Positions 34,996 through 44,206 of a stretch of DNA of 64,000 nt are shown here, one piece after another. The notes below the pieces were generated by a model, which did not search any database, was not told the origin of the DNA, and saw nothing but the letters and a program-made list of their open reading frames with translations. Made by a program: the position numbers and the translations under genes. Source of the stretch: Trichodesmium sp. MAG_R02. Its GTDB lineage: Bacteria > Cyanobacteriota > Cyanobacteriia > Cyanobacteriales > Microcoleaceae. How positions within the stretch are numbered: the stretch's first letter is position 1; each line of letters starts with the position of its first letter. The stretch spans positions 16,971 to 80,970 of the forward strand of contig JAKQYE010000001.1 of the NCBI GenBank assembly GCA_023356605.1, read 5' to 3'.

Positions 34996-35582
34996 ATGTT
35001 ACCAATTATTCCACCTCCGAAAGGATTTAAAATATTCTACTCTCCTAACAGTGAACTGCTATTAGTTTACCGTCCAAATGGTATGAGATACTTACTTATA
35101 TTCGCAATTATTTGCCTTTTAGCTTGGATACTATTCTGTATTTTTATTGCCACATTGTTAATAACTTCATTTATCCTGATTCAAGATTATTTAATCAGTA
35201 TTTTAACTTTTATATTTTTCTTTATTCCTTTAGTTATGCATTTTTTTGCTGCTCAAGTTTTTAATCAAGCCTATATAATCCTATATTTTTTTCTAGCAAA
35301 AGCTAGCTTTGACTTAAGATTTGACTGTCTAGTCTTTAATGAAAAATTAGGTAATTTTAAAGAAAAAAACAAGAAATTAGGCGCTCAAAAATTCAATATA
35401 TACAACAAGTTAAAACTAGCGGTTTTAAAGGAAATAGATTCTCATCATGGGGTTTATTAATCAGAAGTAACCATCAAGATTATCATCTTCTTGCCTATCA
35501 GTCTTATGACAAAATTAAATGGTTAGGTAATATTATTGCGGCATGGGCTAAAGTTAACTACTTACCATCATTAAAAAAGTAA
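34996..35582 (+). pseudogene. Membrane protein gene broken by a frameshift
   Basis: From ATG 34996 the frame gives a soluble start (LPIIPPPKGFKIFYSPNSEL, in part) and two to three membrane helices around residues 30-90, and it stops at 35460. A shift by one base near 35410-35420 restores a good frame up to TAA 35580-35582. That frame encodes FKGNRFSSWGLLIRSNHQDYH and WLGNIIAAWAKVNYLP (in part). The two parts read as one protein of about 195 residues. I do not recognise the family. The shift may be a real mutation or a sequencing error. Confidence 0.65.
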
Positions 35583-35592
35583 GCTTTTGTGC

Positions 35593-35685
35593 GTTTACAG
35601 TTGTTTTCATTTTAGTAGACCACAGTAGGGACGTTCCATGGAACGTCCCTACAAGGTTTTGGTTATAATAATGTAATTAGTTGTA
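35593..35685. repeat. Family A repeat, diverged right half
   Basis: GTTTACAGTTGTTTTCATTTTAG begins it (in part), with GTAGGGACGTTCCATGGAAC and GTCCCTACAAGGTTTTGGTT inside. The far end is eroded. Confidence 0.75.
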
Positions 35686-35696
35686 ACTAAAGTCAA

Positions 35697-35768
35697 AGGC
35701 GGCACCCAGATTCGAACTGGGGGATGAGGATTTTGCAGACCCTTGCCTTACCACTTGGCCATGCCGCC
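35697..35768 (-). tRNA. trnC: tRNA-Cys (GCA)
   Basis: On the minus strand: acceptor GGCGGCA pairs with TGCCGCC, anticodon loop CTGCAAA (anticodon GCA) and T-loop GTTCGAATC with a CTGGG/CCCAG stem. The discriminator base is U, as in cysteine tRNAs. No CCA is encoded. Confidence 0.96.
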
Positions 35769-35997
35769 ATCTTCACTTATATTAAGTATACATCATTCAA
35801 GGAAATATAGCAAGCCTCAAACATGTAGGGTTGAAATTACTGATGGCCTGATTTTCCATAGTTGTTAGGTGTTAGGTTGAGAAATTAACAAATTGATAAC
35901 ATTCTACTACCAAATCCGTTGATTTTGGCCACACCGTTACATTTTCTATCTTTGCTGTTAACCTAAAACCCACTAAAACTTAACATATGAAAATGAT

Positions 35998-36077
35998 GTA
36001 CAGGATAAATAGTGGAAATCATGTATTGCCGACATCTTGCCCCCGGAATGACCTAATAAGAAGGTCAAGGGCTGTAG
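35998..36077. repeat. Family E repeat
   Basis: It begins GTACAGGATAAATAGTGGAA, contains CCGACATCTTGCCCCCGG and ends AAGGTCAAGGGCTGTA. It adjoins the stop of the following minus-strand gene. The upstream stretch 35769-35997 has a TGTTAGGTGTTAGG heptamer run and no gene. Confidence 0.75.
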
Positions 36078-36078
36078 A

Positions 36079-37779
36079 TCAAAACTTACGTTCAATTCTC
36101 AAAGGTTCACCGGGAGAAAGTTGTTTAATTTTTGTTGTTAAATCATGCCAAGGCTGTAGTTGACCAATTTGAAAAGTGCGACTCATTACAACATAAATAG
36201 AAGTTTGGTCACAACCAATACCTGCACTAATTACATTTAACCAAGAATTAGCAAAAATTTCATCTGTAATATACCAACTTTCATCTTCATATTTAAAATG
36301 ACGTTTGAAAGAGAAAGGTGCATCTTGTTTATTAGTAATCAGAATTTTTTGTAATATTTTTCTAATTAAATTTGGGAAAAAACGCCCAAAAGTCAACATT
36401 ACTAATCTCAGAATTATTAACTTAAGAGGTGACATTTGAGTTTGTTTTGCCCAGCCCATATCACCGGAAATAACTATTTCATCCTGAAAGATTTTCACAT
36501 CATAATTGCCACTTAAGTGACTAACTGCATTGAGAATTTTTTTTCCTTTGCTAACTTGCAAAGATGAATGAGTATCAGAAGCCACTAATTTTTGATTACG
36601 AAATAACTTAAAAACACCACCTTTATTCAGACTCACATATAATTCTACACCCGGTCGTCGTTTAATCAAGATTTGAGCTTCTTTTAACCAAACACTAGCA
36701 ACATCACGACTCATATCAATAGGTCTTTCAGTAACAAAATCTCGCCATGCCAACAAATAATTCCAGGTATGATGACCAATAATATGATCATCGGCATAAC
36801 AAGGAGCTAAACCATTTTTTAAGCCTATTAAGAATTGGTCATTAATCCACAAAGTAGTAGGTAACCATTTACCGACTAATTCAAATCCATGAGGAAAAAA
36901 GTTATAGGTATTGCGACTAGCGTATTCTCCACCAAAAGAACCATCGGGATGAATAAATTGTGCAGCTAGCTCCACTGCTTTAGTAATAATATACTTTAAT
37001 TTTTCACTAGGATTTAATTCATAAATTCTAGCTAAACAAGATATAGTGAGAGTATGATAACCAGGGTCAAAACCGGAATATTCTGCAAACCATCCTTCTT
37101 GACTCTGCCAACTTAATAATCTTGATAAACGATTTGCTTTTGCGCTATCCCACTTTGAGGTTTCTAATAATTTACTTAGTAATTCCAAACACAAGACAAT
37201 TAATGCTTCATGGTTAGCTAACTTGCCAGTTTCATAATGATTAACTAACCAATCAGCTTTTTTTTCAAAAAAACTGAGAATTTCGTAGTTATTTAATCCT
37301 AATATTTGATAACTTTCAATACTAGCTAATAGAGAAAAAGCTGTTGCTCCACTGGCTCGCTCGAAGGGAAAATAATCATCACAAGAACCGTCAGAATGAG
37401 CACTATGGGAAGCATATAAAATTCCTGCTTCTACCCATTTACGTATCATTTCCTGAAGATAATATGGATTATTAGGAATTTCTAAACTATAAGCTAGGGC
37501 TAAAGGTAAGACAAATTCTTGAGCCATACCACTGGGAAAGTCTATAATTTTATAATGCCAAAAATTGCGGTCAAAACAGCCATAGGTAGGACTATGTAAA
37601 TTGCGGTCTAGCAATGTCAAAATTTTTGGTATTTGAGCTAATGCTTCCTGAGCAAATAAGTCTCTCATCTCAACTTTTTCGGTATTAGTTATATCATGTT
37701 CATTTTTATTGGCCAATAAATCAGATTCTATCTCTGATGAGTAATTTTTATTTTTTATGGATATCTGAGGATTTTGCAT
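36079..37779 (-). CDS. Large protein of unknown function, alpha/alpha-toroid-like
   Basis: A 566-aa protein. The N-terminal half is helical with repeated aromatic/glycine turns (CFDRNFWHYKIIDFPSGMAQE, SHSAHSDGSCDDYFPFERASGATAF, and SWQSQEGWFAEYSGFDPGYHTL, each quoted in part). This layout is like alpha/alpha toroids of polysaccharide lyases or glycosidases. The C-terminal 170 residues look like beta sandwich. This would fit a heparinase-like or hydrolase-like protein, but I see no decisive catalytic motif and no signal peptide. Function unknown; a role with polysaccharide is only a guess. Confidence 0.7.
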   Translation of the reverse strand: MQNPQISIKNKNYSSEIESDLLANKNEHDITNTEKVEMRDLFAQEALAQIPKILTLLDRNLHSPTYGCFDRNFWHYKIIDFPSGMAQEFVLPLALAYSLEIPNNPYYLQEMIRKWVEAGILYASHSAHSDGSCDDYFPFERASGATAFSLLASIESYQILGLNNYEILSFFEKKADWLVNHYETGKLANHEALIVLCLELLSKLLETSKWDSAKANRLSRLLSWQSQEGWFAEYSGFDPGYHTLTISCLARIYELNPSEKLKYIITKAVELAAQFIHPDGSFGGEYASRNTYNFFPHGFELVGKWLPTTLWINDQFLIGLKNGLAPCYADDHIIGHHTWNYLLAWRDFVTERPIDMSRDVASVWLKEAQILIKRRPGVELYVSLNKGGVFKLFRNQKLVASDTHSSLQVSKGKKILNAVSHLSGNYDVKIFQDEIVISGDMGWAKQTQMSPLKLIILRLVMLTFGRFFPNLIRKILQKILITNKQDAPFSFKRHFKYEDESWYITDEIFANSWLNVISAGIGCDQTSIYVVMSRTFQIGQLQPWHDLTTKIKQLSPGEPLRIERKF

Positions 37780-37981
37780 ATCTATAACTTGCTTAGTTTT
37801 ATTAATTTTATTGTTAATTGTTTTTTATAGTACTGATTTTTGAATGAGTCAGTTCCAGGTTTAGTCTGCAAAAAATATGACATATTTATCCCGAGTTTTT
37901 GATAACTATGAAAAGTTTATACAGCAATCCTATTAGTGTTCAAGGCTTGACACCTTACTACAAGGGCTTCAGATTTCTTTT

Positions 37982-38073
37982 ACAGGACTTAGGCAGTAGC
38001 GCCATATCTAGTAGGGTTTAATGGTCTTTAACCCCTACAGATAGGGTATTATCTATCAGTTTGCGTAAGTCCT
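37982..38073. repeat. Family C repeat
   Basis: ACAGGACTTAGGCAGTAGCG on the left, GTTTGCGTAAGTCCTATT on the right, with a GGTCTTTAACCCC core. No gene in the gap 37780-38361. Confidence 0.65.
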
Positions 38074-38361
38074 ATTTTATCAATGGTCTCTAAGCACTTA
38101 GCTTGTGAAAAAAATCCAGCAAGGACTCAGATTAGTTGATGACTTTTTATTCATGTTTTTTCATATTTCTTTATGATTTTTAACTTTCCTTGGAGACTAA
38201 TTCCTTCTCCTGTGTGATGATGAGTTAATAGTTGACAGCTAAATGCTTACCTAGCAATTAAATCTTATGATTTTGAAATAGAGTATCACTTTCAATCTTT
38301 ATTAGTTTCCCCTTCTGGTAATGAAAATAAAATTTTACAAGCTAATCAAGACTTACTAGAT

Positions 38362-39435
38362 ATGGGATTAGTTCAAGTAATGAAAAATATCGCGAAAATT
38401 AATACAAAAATAGGTGATTTGAATGCTCAATGGTTGGAAAATTTGGCAGCAATGTTAGAGACAAATTTAGAAAAGACTAACCTGTCTGTGGATGAAGAAA
38501 AATATCTAACTTTCCTGATGCAGGTATTACGAGTAATCTCGGATAATGACGGAAAACCAGAGGCTGCCTATTCATTATTAGAATATAATCAGGAACGGCT
38601 CAATCAAAATTTACTGACAATTATACAAAATTGGGCAGGGAAAAATCTGCCAAAAATGGAACCAAAATTAGCACAAAATATTGCTCTAGATATTGTTAAT
38701 TTCAGTAACCTAATTCTACTGTTTCCTTTGGGTAATCAAATTAATAATGTAGAAATAGCAATAGCAGGTTATGAAGTTGCTTTAACAGTTTTACACAGTC
38801 AACAATTTTCGCAGATCTGGATAACTATTCAAAATAATTTGGGCAGTAGTTACCAAAAACGTACTATTGGAAACTTAGAAGAAAATATAGAAGTAGCGAT
38901 CGCTTGTTACAATAAAGCTCTTGAAGTTGGGACTAGTTCTGGGTTGCTTCAAGGATGGGCAACTACTCAAAATAATTTGGGGAATACTTATCAACAACGT
39001 ATTGCGGGAACAAGAAAGGAAAATTTGGAGAATGCTATTAGTTGTTACCAGAAAGCTTTAACTGTGAGGAGTTTAGAGAAATGGCCTCAAGAATGGGCGA
39101 GTACCCAAAATAATCTGGGTAGTGCTTACCACGAACGTATTGCTGGAGAAAAAAAGAAAAATATTGAAGAGGCGATCGCTTGTTATAATTTAGCTCTCAA
39201 GGTACGGACTCAGGCAGAATTTCCCTTAGACTGGGCAAGGACTCAAAATAATCTGGGAAATGCTTATCTAGATCGGATAGTGGGGGATAGACAAGATAAT
39301 CTGGAACAGGCGATCGCCTGTTTTATTAGAGGACAAGAGGTCTATACTCAAGAAAGTTATCCTGCCTATTGGGAAATAATTTCTAATAATTTGGATCTTG
39401 TCTACAATGAACAGAGGTTAAGAAAGGTTAGTTAA
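38362..39435 (+). CDS. TPR-repeat protein with a decayed 5' end
   Basis: A 357-aa protein with at least four consecutive 50-residue units. Each ends in a variant of WATTQNNLGNTYQQRIAGTR and begins with a variant of ENIEVAIACYNKALEV, the large TPR-type repeats of cyanobacterial CHAT/NB-ARC-associated proteins. In-frame codons upstream (38236-38361) still encode family-like N-terminal sequence (SLLVSPSGNENKILQANQDL). They contain no ATG, GTG or TTG and are preceded by TGA. So the original start seems lost and ATG 38362 is the first available. It has no CHAT protease or other effector domain. Confidence 0.8.
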   Translation: MGLVQVMKNIAKINTKIGDLNAQWLENLAAMLETNLEKTNLSVDEEKYLTFLMQVLRVISDNDGKPEAAYSLLEYNQERLNQNLLTIIQNWAGKNLPKMEPKLAQNIALDIVNFSNLILLFPLGNQINNVEIAIAGYEVALTVLHSQQFSQIWITIQNNLGSSYQKRTIGNLEENIEVAIACYNKALEVGTSSGLLQGWATTQNNLGNTYQQRIAGTRKENLENAISCYQKALTVRSLEKWPQEWASTQNNLGSAYHERIAGEKKKNIEEAIACYNLALKVRTQAEFPLDWARTQNNLGNAYLDRIVGDRQDNLEQAIACFIRGQEVYTQESYPAYWEIISNNLDLVYNEQRLRKVS

Positions 39436-39486
39436 TTACGAACTATTAATTTTGTCGTTGTTGGGCTTTAGCTAAATCCTCAAGAA

Positions 39487-39604
39487 GCCTCGGGCCAAAT
39501 CAAAGATTATGGCGTGAGATGAATCGATGGTCAATCAATGGGACTCAATGGGACATTGATTGACCATATTATTCTGGTTTTTTTGATTCTCAATTTCTGT
39601 TGAC
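39487..39604. repeat. Dispersed repeat with a GGTCAATCAATG palindrome
   Basis: It shares with 54935-55045 (inverted) the segments GGGCCAAATCAAAGATTATGG and GAATCAAAAAAACC (first in part). It contains GGTCAATCAATGGGACTC and an opposing CATTGATTGACC, forming a stem. Nature unclear; possibly the flank of an IS200/IS605-type element. Confidence 0.6.
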
Positions 39605-39619
39605 ATCCTCCACGGTTAT

Positions 39620-39760
39620 TAGGCACAGGGAAACAACTGAGCCGTAGCTCCGATGCAAGTTGACGTTTCACAGGCTGTCGCTACTTTGGCAGTAGTCTTA
39701 CACTTGCCGACCCGTCCGTTTTTTGTCTCGGTAAAGCCACCCGGGACTAATATAGCAACC
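39620..39760 (-). pseudogene. TnpB-like C-terminal remnant
   Basis: Reading leftward, the frame gives GGFTETKNGRVGKCKTTAKV followed by CETST and a stop. It resembles the remnants at 55060 and 55900, which read VAGGQSETKK and VAGGHTETLN. This matches the tail of cyanobacterial TnpB (IS200/IS605-type) proteins as I recall them. It is cut on the upstream side by a family B repeat. Confidence 0.45.
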
Positions 39761-39891
39761 CTATGAGTGATCGGGCGCAAAAATCCTACTGCTTTTTAGG
39801 AAACAGGGAACAGGGAACAGATAATAGGTAAGAGTTTTAAAAGTTTTATTTACTTTTTGATTGGTCGCAACTGATTTAGGACTGCTATATA
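39750..39891. repeat. Family B repeat, diverged copy
   Basis: AATATAGCAACCCTATGAG on the left, AGGACTGCTATATA on the right, with the shared GGTAAGAGTTTTAAAAG core. The right inverted end differs from the other copies. Between it and the next gene, CCCAATTTTTCGG and GTCCCCAAAGAATTATCC (39980-40020) recur inverted at 54890-54935. Confidence 0.8.
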
Positions 39892-40089
39892 TTTATTGTG
39901 AACTCAAAAACAACAAGGAGATGACCTATGAAAAAAAATCAACTGAAAAGTTGCCCTTCTAGGGCGAGGCTTTAAACCCAATTTTTCGGTAAAAAAGTCC
40001 CCAAAGAATTATCCAAAAGAACTCCTAAATTGTGAGCACTGCGGTATAGTAATGGAGTGCTAGGCGACCATACAAAGATATCTGTTGAT

Positions 40090-43000
40090 ATGCAAATATT
40101 AATTCCAGTATTATTCCTAACTGCCTGTTTTTGTCTAGGCTCTCTTCCTCTAACTAATTTAATAGTTAAGAATCTGGGAAATATTAACCTAACAAAAGTT
40201 GGTACAGGTAACCCTAGTGTAGCAGCCGCATTTGTTCACGCACCAAAGCCTGTGGCAATACTTGCAGTCTTGGCAGAAATTAGTAGAGGTATTGCTCCTG
40301 TTTTAGCTGCAAAATTATTATTTATAGAAATTCCTACTTGGCAATTAGTGGGATTAATATTTCTAGTGGCAGGTAGATATTTCATTGCTCAAGGTGGCGG
40401 TGTTACTAATGCCAGTTGGGGAGTTTTGATTTATTCTCCTGTTGTTGTATTGGCTTCGGGAATTACAGGTTTTTCGATATTAGTAATAGGTCAACAACTT
40501 TTTCCTCACAATAATCAAAATATTCGACAATGGTCAGCTCGTTTGGGATGTCTGAGTAGTTTTTTCTGGATTTTATTCTTTCGCACCTCAGCATCTTTAT
40601 TGGAATTATTCGCAGCAGCAGGATTAGCAATTTTCTTAGTAATAATAAATTTTTGCCAGAGTGATGATATGGCTTTATACAAACAACTTATATTTTCTCT
40701 CAATAGTCGACTTGATCCTAAAATTTGTGGAGAAAAAGCAGCTAGATTAGCTCTACTAAAAAAATCCGGTTTTAATGTTCCTGAAGGTTTTGTTTTACCT
40801 GCAATTGAAAATGGAAATAGGGAATTGTTTGTGGGGAGTGAGGTGACAAAATCTATTCCTGATACTCGACTCTCAACTGGCTTTTTCTCAGTAGGTAAAA
40901 TTTTAGATAAGTTAGATAAAATGTCTTGGAGTTTTCCCTTAATTGTTCGTTCTTCAGCAGTAGGGGAAGATAGTGATAATAGTTCTGCTGCCGGACAATA
41001 TGCAACTATTTATCCTGTGACAAATGAAACGGAATTATTAGAGGCAATTAATATTTGTCGTCAGTCTTATTGGTTGCCAGAAGCTATTGCTTATCGGCAA
41101 CAAAGAGAAATTCCTGATGGGGAAATGGCGGTTTTGATTCAGCCTTATATTATGAGTCAAGTTGCTGGAGTAATGTTTACTCGAAATCCTCTGGATGGTA
41201 GTGCAAAAATAATTATTGAAGCTCTGGCTGGAGGTGCGGCAAAAGTTGTGGGTGGGCGGTTGACTCCCCTACATTTAGAAATTGATAAAAATAGATTTCA
41301 CGAAATTAAAAATTCCACAGTCAAAGGTAAAAGTTATCCTTCTATTAATGAATATGCTGATTTTTTTAGTCAATTAGAAAATCAGGATATTTTACCTCCA
41401 GAAATTATTCAAGAATTGGTAAGTAAAGCAGAAGCTATTGAAGGATTTTTTCATGGTTTGCCTCAAGATATTGAATGGTGTTGGGATGGGGAAAAAATTT
41501 GGATTTTGCAAAGTCGCCCAATTACTAATCTGAGACCTATTTGGACTCGAACTATTGCAGCAGAAGTAATTCCAGGAGCTATTCATCCTTTGACTTGGTC
41601 GATAAATCGTCCTCTGACTTGTGGGGTTTGGGGAGAAATTTTTACTATTGTTTTAGGGGAAAAGGTAGCAAAGTTGGACTTTACTGAAACGGCAACTTTA
41701 CTGGGTTCCCATGCTTATTTTAATGCTACTTTGTTAGGGGAAATTTTTAGAATGATGGGATTGCCGGAACAGGGTTTAGAGTTTTTATTACGAGGGCAAA
41801 AAATGGGAAAACCTCCTTTAGAAAAAGTCTGGTCTGCTTTGCCTGGTTTATGGCGTTTGATTCAAAAAGAAATGGCAATTGATGATGAGTTTGAGGGTGA
41901 CTATCATCAAATTTTTGTTCCCGCACTACAAAGTTTGGAAAATAATTTTCAACATAATTTTCCCGAAAATTCGTCCCAGTTTTTATCAGAATTATTGGTC
42001 CAAGCAGAAAGAATTCAGGAATGGTTAAAACCGATTACTTTTTATAATATTTTGGGTCCTATAGGTTTAGGGATTAGGCGCTCGCTCTTCGGTGTTTCTG
42101 AGGAATGGTTACCTACTGATACTGCTCCTGAAATTGTTTCGATTCGAGAATTACAAAGGTTGGCAGTTAAGTTGAAAATGGCAACTAAATCTGATGTAGA
42201 AATAGAGGTAGCATTTGAGGAAAATCAGGAATTGCAATGGGAGTTTCAGGGATGGTTGGAAAGTTATGGTTATTTGAGTGAGGTTGGTACGGATATTGCT
42301 GTGGCTACTTGGGGAGAAAAGCAGGATAATTTCCGGGATTTATTATTTACAATGGCTCGGAAAGGTGAGAGAGAAAAAGATAATTTTTCGGTAAGGTCTT
42401 TGAATTTTTGGCAGAGTTGGCGACTGGGAAAATGTACAAAACGTGCTAGAACTAAGGGTAGAATTGCTGAAGTTTATGGGAAACTTTTGGCTGATTTACG
42501 AAGGACGTTTTTGGCAATGGAAAATTATGGATTAGAAGTAGGAATTTTTGAGCAAAAAGGAGATATTTTTTATTTGGAATTTACGGAAGTTAGGGAGTTG
42601 ATTTTATCTACAGTGGGTTTGGTCTCAGAAGGAAATCTAACAAAGTTTAATACAGAACTTCCTGTAGGTTTGGTCTCAGAAGAAAAGACAACAAATAGTT
42701 TAGGAGTCTCAGAACAAAACACGAAAGAATTTAATGTAAGAGAACTTATCCGTAAAAGACGGGAAAAGTTGGAAAAAGATGGCGATCGCCTAGTTCCCTC
42801 TGTAGTTTATGGGAATGTATTACCCCAGGAAAGTCAGGAAACTTTCTCTAATGAGGAAAATGTTTCTTTTTTACAGGGGATACCAGGGAGTGTTGGTTGT
42901 GTGGAAGGTTATGTCAAGATTTGTGGGAGTTTAGAGGTAAATCTTGCTGAGGAGGAAAATCTAATTATAGTTGTTCCTTATACTGATGCTGGTTGGGCAC

Positions 43001-43185
43001 CTTTGTTATTGAAGGCAAAAGGTATTATTGCTGAGGTGGGGGGGCAGTTATCCCACGGAGCTATTATTGCCCGGGAGTATGGTATTCCGGCAGTAATGAA
43101 TATTTCTGGAGCGATGACTCGTTTACAGAATGGGCAAAAAGTCAGGGTAGATGGGTATCGGGGTACCGTGGAATTGTTATTTTAA
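40090..43185 (+). CDS. PlsY-like membrane domain fused to a PEP-synthase/RPH-like enzyme
   Basis: A protein of 1031 aa. Residues 1-195 form a polytopic domain with the layout of the acyl-phosphate:glycerol-3-phosphate acyltransferase PlsY, but its motifs are altered. GSIP is GSLP, GSGNPGATN reads GTGNPSVAA and the GGKGVAT loop is QGGGVTNAS, losing the lysine. Residues about 215-480 are the ATP-grasp domain of PEP-utilising enzymes (LIVRSSAVGEDSDNSSAAGQ, MFTRNPLDGSAKIIIEA, IEWCWDGEKIWILQSRPI, each in part). The C-terminus has the phosphohistidine swivel domain, QLSHGAIIAREYGIPAV, with histidine near 989. The soluble part resembles rifampicin phosphotransferase more than true PEP synthase. I use ATG 40090; GTG 40057 would add 11 residues. 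Confidence 0.88.
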   Translation: MQILIPVLFLTACFCLGSLPLTNLIVKNLGNINLTKVGTGNPSVAAAFVHAPKPVAILAVLAEISRGIAPVLAAKLLFIEIPTWQLVGLIFLVAGRYFIAQGGGVTNASWGVLIYSPVVVLASGITGFSILVIGQQLFPHNNQNIRQWSARLGCLSSFFWILFFRTSASLLELFAAAGLAIFLVIINFCQSDDMALYKQLIFSLNSRLDPKICGEKAARLALLKKSGFNVPEGFVLPAIENGNRELFVGSEVTKSIPDTRLSTGFFSVGKILDKLDKMSWSFPLIVRSSAVGEDSDNSSAAGQYATIYPVTNETELLEAINICRQSYWLPEAIAYRQQREIPDGEMAVLIQPYIMSQVAGVMFTRNPLDGSAKIIIEALAGGAAKVVGGRLTPLHLEIDKNRFHEIKNSTVKGKSYPSINEYADFFSQLENQDILPPEIIQELVSKAEAIEGFFHGLPQDIEWCWDGEKIWILQSRPITNLRPIWTRTIAAEVIPGAIHPLTWSINRPLTCGVWGEIFTIVLGEKVAKLDFTETATLLGSHAYFNATLLGEIFRMMGLPEQGLEFLLRGQKMGKPPLEKVWSALPGLWRLIQKEMAIDDEFEGDYHQIFVPALQSLENNFQHNFPENSSQFLSELLVQAERIQEWLKPITFYNILGPIGLGIRRSLFGVSEEWLPTDTAPEIVSIRELQRLAVKLKMATKSDVEIEVAFEENQELQWEFQGWLESYGYLSEVGTDIAVATWGEKQDNFRDLLFTMARKGEREKDNFSVRSLNFWQSWRLGKCTKRARTKGRIAEVYGKLLADLRRTFLAMENYGLEVGIFEQKGDIFYLEFTEVRELILSTVGLVSEGNLTKFNTELPVGLVSEEKTTNSLGVSEQNTKEFNVRELIRKRREKLEKDGDRLVPSVVYGNVLPQESQETFSNEENVSFLQGIPGSVGCVEGYVKICGSLEVNLAEEENLIIVVPYTDAGWAPLLLKAKGIIAEVGGQLSHGAIIAREYGIPAVMNISGAMTRLQNGQKVRVDGYRGTVELLF

Positions 43186-43212
43186 GTACAGGACTTACCC
43201 AAAGATACTATA

Positions 43213-43302
43213 TCAGGACTTACCCAACGAAACTATGTATAGTGGTAATATCTTAAAAATGATAATTTTTGCACGATATATAGCGGTACTGCGTAAGTTC
43301 TA
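43213..43302. repeat. Family C repeat, complete copy
   Basis: CAGGACTTACCCAACGAAAC on the left and GCGGTACTGCGTAAGTTCT on the right; nearly identical to 4766-4856. Confidence 0.85.
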
Positions 43303-43344
43303 TATATGTAGCTCATGACAATTTCGACAATTGTTCAATTTGGG

Positions 43345-43530
43345 GATTAAAATATATACAATTAGCGATTCCTATACCACGAGTTTCGTAGCTGATAGAA
43401 TCCAAATAACTTTATGTTCATTGTGCAATTTTAATTTTTAACCCATACTTTTTATTGATTACTGTGTCATCAAAGATTAAATATCCGGCTGCTCTATAAA
43501 ACTGATACAAAGCCTCACATAACCTGATAA
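43345..43530 (-). pseudogene. DDE transposase remnant (same element as 57495-58270)
   Basis: On the minus strand, GCAGCCGGATATTTAATCTT precedes DDTVINKKYG and continues to EHKVI. The same protein pieces occur in the better copy at 57844. About 25 bp is deleted where the other copy encodes TRQQYSG. A further stretch, 43505-43625, resembles 53165-53290. Confidence 0.7.
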
Positions 43531-43720
43531 TTTGATGTTTATTTCCTGCTTCTACTGAGACCGTTGGCGGTTACTCATCCACAAGTATTTACTCTCGAGC
43601 CAACCGCATCTCTCGAATTTATACTGGGGTTTAAATCTCTATTCCTAATATCTCAGTAAAAACTCTAGGTTTGACAAATTTAACTACCTTACCTGTTACA
43701 TTAACTGGCTCGTTGTATTG

Positions 43721-43830
43721 CATACAGCAGTTTTCATGTCGGTAGACCACAGTAGGGACGCCCTTATGCAACGTCCCTACAAGGTTTTGATTATGGCGAT
43801 GTAGTTCATCAATTTGAAAAGCGCTGTAAT
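43721..43830. repeat. Family A repeat, complete copy
   Basis: CATACAGCAGTTTTCATGTC begins and CAATTTGAAAAGCGCTGTAA ends it. It is inverted relative to 34650-34761. Confidence 0.9.
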
Positions 43831-43846
43831 GAGGTAACTTGCTAAC

Positions 43847-43940
43847 TATAGTCATTTCAAATAAAAGTGGAATACTTTTTCTGCTGAAACTCAGTTATAG
43901 CAAGAAATACTTGTCTCAATTCTTTATTAAAATAACTATA
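43847..43940. repeat. Family D repeat, complete copy
   Basis: TATAGTCATTTCAAATAAAA at the left, TTATTAAAATAACTATA at the right, inner CTGCTGAAACTCAGTTATAG. It starts 17 bp after the family A copy. Confidence 0.9.
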
Positions 43941-44206
43941 ACTATACCTCTTGACTTTTCTGCTAAAGTATTCCCAGAGTTTTGATATAGGTGAGCTTGA
44001 TAGATAGAAAAAAATACAAGTTTTTTAACCGCAAAAGCCTAATTTATTTATGTGTTAGTGCTTTGAGAGTTACAGCACTTCCGAGGATACTGAGGTACAA
44101 CAACAGTAATGAATGGATCAATAAAATGAATAATGTATCATAGGCGATCGCTAAAGTTTAAATAATAACTAAAAATTAATTGTTAAAATCTAATTTATCA
44201 AATAAT

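Noticed and set aside
39928..39975. 15-codon frame after a strong AAGGAG
   Set aside because: Very short; lies between remnants of a mobile element, and the GCCCTTCTAGGGC palindrome follows within it. More likely element debris than a gene.
40057..40089. GTG start for the PlsY-like fusion
   Set aside because: The extra 11 residues are polar and do not fit the PlsY N-terminus, which begins with a hydrophobic helix right after ATG 40090.
43631..43855. 74-codon minus-strand open frame
   Set aside because: More than half of it is a family A repeat and the beginning lies in a family D repeat.
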